Positions 42,279-44,680 of a stretch of 44,680 nt of DNA are shown in pieces (the stretch's first letter is position 1; every line of letters starts with the position of its first letter). The notes beneath the pieces were generated by a model. That model did no database searches. It was not told where the DNA came from and saw nothing but the letters and a program-made list of their open reading frames with translations. A program made the position numbers and the translations under genes. Source of the stretch: a virus; the IMG/VR virus record IMGVR_UViG_3300042319_002630, positions 1 to 44,680 of that record; one strand, 5' to 3'.

Positions 42279-44680
42279 GTGTCAACCATAATCATAACCA
42301 AATATTCGGTATCTAATACCGCACCAACTCCAGGACTGTTAGATACTGGTGAATTTGCATATTCGTTTGTTTCCAATAAGATGTTTATTGGTAATGCAAA
42401 TGGTTCTTTTGATGTTATTGGTGGTAAATATTATGCAGACTTAATTGAAGCACGAACAAGTGCGTCAACAGCAAATACTATAGTTAGTCGTGATGGAAAT
42501 GCAAACATCAGTAGCAATACGTTTATTGGTAATTTGCGAGGTATTGCAAACACTGCAAACGCATTTACTACTCCAGTAAATTTAAACTTTTCTGGTCATG
42601 TATATGGTAATGTGATTGTTGGTGATGGTGAATCTAATCCTGCGACCGACATATATTTAAATGATATTATTACTGGTGGAGTTTTTGGTAATTCTACACA
42701 CATTCCAGTTATCTCGGTTGATTCCACTGGTAGAATTATTAATGTTGCAAATGTTCAAATTGTCACACTAGATAGTTTTGACAAAGCAAATTCTGCGGCT
42801 AACACGGCCAACGCAGCCTTTGCAGCTGCTAATGTTTTAAATCCAACCAGCATACAAACAATATCCAATACAGCTAATGCTGCATTGGCTTTGGCAAATT
42901 CTTCTTATATACATGTCAACAGTGTATATGATTTAGCAAATACAATTAACACCAACGCATTATCTGCAGGTGTATATGCTAATGCAGCTTTCTTGGCTGC
43001 AAATAATGCAGTTGATCCTTGGGTTAGAGATGCCGCAAACTCTGCAAGTTCATATGCTAATGCAGCTTTTCTTGCGGCTAATACTGTTGCCAACACTGCG
43101 TCAACTGCCAACACGCAAGCAAATCTTGCTTTTAATACCGCACAAGCAACTTCAAATTTAGTAGTATCGTTATCCAATACGATATCGATTGTTTCAAATT
43201 CGGCAATATTAGCATACAACACTGCACAGAACACAGCAACTGACGTTGTTATTGCTAGTTCTTATGCAAACTCAGCTTACATACAAGCTAACGCTGCATT
43301 CACAAATTCGAATACAAAACTTTCAGCATCTGGTGGTACAATTGCTGGCAGTTTAGTTGTCACTGGTAATCTAACTGTATCTGGCAACTTAACTTATATT
43401 GATTCCACTCAGTTAAACATTGGTGATAACATCATCACATTGAATGCTGACTTAGGACAATCTGCGACACCAACACAGAATGCAGGTATTGAGATTGAAC
43501 GTGGTATCGAACCAAATGCAGCTATCACTTGGGATGAAACTGGTAATAGATGGTTATACAGTGATGGTAATAACTCTATTCAAATTGGTGCCGCAAGTGA
43601 TGGTGACTATGCTAACTCAGCATACTTACAAGCTAATGCGGCATTTGCTGTTGGTTCTGTTGTAACAATTTCTGCAGAAGCGGCTTTCGCCAGAGCTAAT
43701 CTTGCTAACAATAGAGCAGTTGTTTCTGGTAACTATGCTAACGCTGCATATACTCAGGCAAATACTCCGAGTTTTGTTGCCAACTCAGCTTGGTCACATG
43801 CAAATGCAGCTTTTGAAGCTGCAAACACATTAAATCCAACATTTGCACAAGCTGCTTTTAATCAAGCAAATACTGCCAACACTAATGCAGCTACGGCAGA
43901 CCAAAGAGCAGTAACTTCAGGTTCATATGCAAATGCAGCTTTCAATCAAGCCAATACAACAAATACTCAAGTAACATCTGCATATATTCACGCAAATGCG
44001 GCTTTCAATCAAGCCAATACTGGAGGCAATGCTTCGGTATATGCAAATGGTGCATTTAATCAAGCCAATACCGCAACATTAATTGGTTTGGCTGCATATG
44101 CAAAAGCAAACTCAGTTATTGATTTAGCAACAGGTATTCAAGCGTTAAACCATGCCAATGCTGCTTTTGATGGAGCCAATCTTTCATTTACGATTGCAAC
44201 AAGTGCTTTTGCATACGCTAATAGTTTATCTGTTACTGCTGTTGATAATTTTGCCAGAACACATACAAACTCAGCTTTTGAAAATGCAAATACTGTTGGT
44301 CGATATGCCAATGCTGCTTATGTGCAAGCAAATACTGCAACAACTGCAGCTGCACAGGCCGACCAACGAGCTGTTACATCTGGTGACTATGCTAACACAG
44401 CTTTCATAACTGCCAACACAAAACTTTCCGCAGCTGGTGGTACAGTTTCTGGTGACTTGACAGTTTCTGGTAATTTGGTAGTTTCTGGCACATCTGCAAG
44501 ATTGAGTGTACCAACATTGACTGTTGAAGATTCGATTATTGATATTAGTGCCGAAACGATTGGAACACCAACGCAAAACTCCGGTATTCGTGTCATTCGT
44601 GGTGATGAAAATCCAGTATTGCTTCGTTGGAATGAACTGGTAAAATCTTGGCAATATACTAATGATGGTGTTTTATACTC
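42279..44680 (+). CDS. Long tail fibre protein, 3' partial, GTG start
   Basis: The frame opens at GTG 42279, directly after the stop of the 66-residue gene, and stays open to the right edge (800 codons and two bases). It begins VSTIIITKYSVSNTAPTPGL (start codon read as Met). It holds many Ala/Asn repeats of the type YANAAFxxANTA, and two copies of the module TPTQNxGIxxxRG...xWxExxxxWxYxxDG (~43460-43585 and ~44550-44675). The same module and repeats occur in the fibre gene at 38452-41691, so the two are paralogues. A C-terminal chaperone is expected beyond the window. No standard ribosome-binding site; translation is probably coupled. Confidence 0.75.
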   Translation, partial: MSTIIITKYSVSNTAPTPGLLDTGEFAYSFVSNKMFIGNANGSFDVIGGKYYADLIEARTSASTANTIVSRDGNANISSNTFIGNLRGIANTANAFTTPVNLNFSGHVYGNVIVGDGESNPATDIYLNDIITGGVFGNSTHIPVISVDSTGRIINVANVQIVTLDSFDKANSAANTANAAFAAANVLNPTSIQTISNTANAALALANSSYIHVNSVYDLANTINTNALSAGVYANAAFLAANNAVDPWVRDAANSASSYANAAFLAANTVANTASTANTQANLAFNTAQATSNLVVSLSNTISIVSNSAILAYNTAQNTATDVVIASSYANSAYIQANAAFTNSNTKLSASGGTIAGSLVVTGNLTVSGNLTYIDSTQLNIGDNIITLNADLGQSATPTQNAGIEIERGIEPNAAITWDETGNRWLYSDGNNSIQIGAASDGDYANSAYLQANAAFAVGSVVTISAEAAFARANLANNRAVVSGNYANAAYTQANTPSFVANSAWSHANAAFEAANTLNPTFAQAAFNQANTANTNAATADQRAVTSGSYANAAFNQANTTNTQVTSAYIHANAAFNQANTGGNASVYANGAFNQANTATLIGLAAYAKANSVIDLATGIQALNHANAAFDGANLSFTIATSAFAYANSLSVTAVDNFARTHTNSAFENANTVGRYANAAYVQANTATTAAAQADQRAVTSGDYANTAFITANTKLSAAGGTVSGDLTVSGNLVVSGTSARLSVPTLTVEDSIIDISAETIGTPTQNSGIRVIRGDENPVLLRWNELVKSWQYTNDGVLY
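43942..44071 (+). repeat. Direct repeats within the fibre gene
   Basis: AATCAAGCCAATAC occurs at about 43944-43957, 44007-44020 and 44057-44070, each preceded by a GCAAATGC/GGT-like stretch encoding ANAAF or ANGAF. These are in-frame coding repeats of the Ala/Asn stalk and could support repeat-number change by recombination or slippage. Confidence 0.6.

Noticed and set aside
42279-44680. CRISPR-like short repeats
   Set aside because: The repeats are in frame, of uneven spacing and degenerate, encoding YANAAFxxANTA in a fibre; no repeat-spacer structure or cas genes.

Overview
The window is a contiguous segment of a T4-like contractile-tailed phage genome (Caudoviricetes, myovirus morphology). 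It is AT-rich by eye, tightly packed, and full of ATGA/TAATG gene overlaps. The evidence is a near-complete T4-type baseplate gene set, the replication/late-transcription block dsbA-33-59-(HAD)-32, and TATAAATA-type late promoters. No host chromosomal genes are present. The host is inferred, not seen. The phage carries a tmRNA whose tag reads ANDEKFALAA, close to the ANDERFALAA type I recall for betaproteobacteria, and whose gene is circularly permuted, a layout known from alphaproteobacteria, one cyanobacterial clade and some betaproteobacteria. An AT-rich betaproteobacterial host, perhaps a freshwater one, is my best guess.

Layout. (1) 1-2.8 kb: surface-sugar genes (cupin of the mannose-6-phosphate isomerase II type, a GT2 glycosyltransferase, a GalE-like epimerase) running into a ClpP-like protease. 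(2) 2.8-8.9 kb: small accessory genes, many unknown, with three strong sigma70-like promoters. They include an AbrB-like protein, a Gp88-like protein, a PD-(D/E)XK nuclease and several conserved phage orphans. (3) 8.9-10.3 kb: a predicted late adhesin/virion gene and a small gene. (4) 10.26-10.58 kb: a permuted two-piece tmRNA gene, the most striking feature. (5) 10.6-11.7 kb: a small protein, a SleB-type cell-wall hydrolase and a small membrane protein (lysis region). (6) 11.7-14.3 kb: dsbA, 33, 59, a HAD phosphatase and 32, closed by a strong terminator. (7) 14.3-18.9 kb, minus strand: a hub/tail-tip cassette (gp4-like, conserved virion protein, tail-tube/gp54-like, gp26-like, gp51-like, and a large hub protein carrying a lambda-R-like lytic transglycosylase domain). 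(8) 18.97-38.4 kb, plus strand: gp48, gp53, hub gp27-like, gp5 split into an OB-fold gene and a spike gene, an unknown, gp25, gp6, gp7-like, gp8-like, a 2123-residue structural protein and a coiled-coil protein. (9) 38.45-44.68 kb: long repeat-rich tail-fibre genes, the first ending in an intramolecular chaperone (endosialidase/S74 type), the last running off the window.

How it works together: gp33 and DsbA are partners of a gp55-type sigma factor (not in the window) at TATAAATA promoters, which lie in front of gp48, the adhesin gene and the fibre genes. gp59 and gp32 serve replication. The minus- and plus-strand cassettes build the hub and wedges of the baseplate. The tmRNA next to the lysis genes could rescue stalled ribosomes late in infection when host transcripts are broken.
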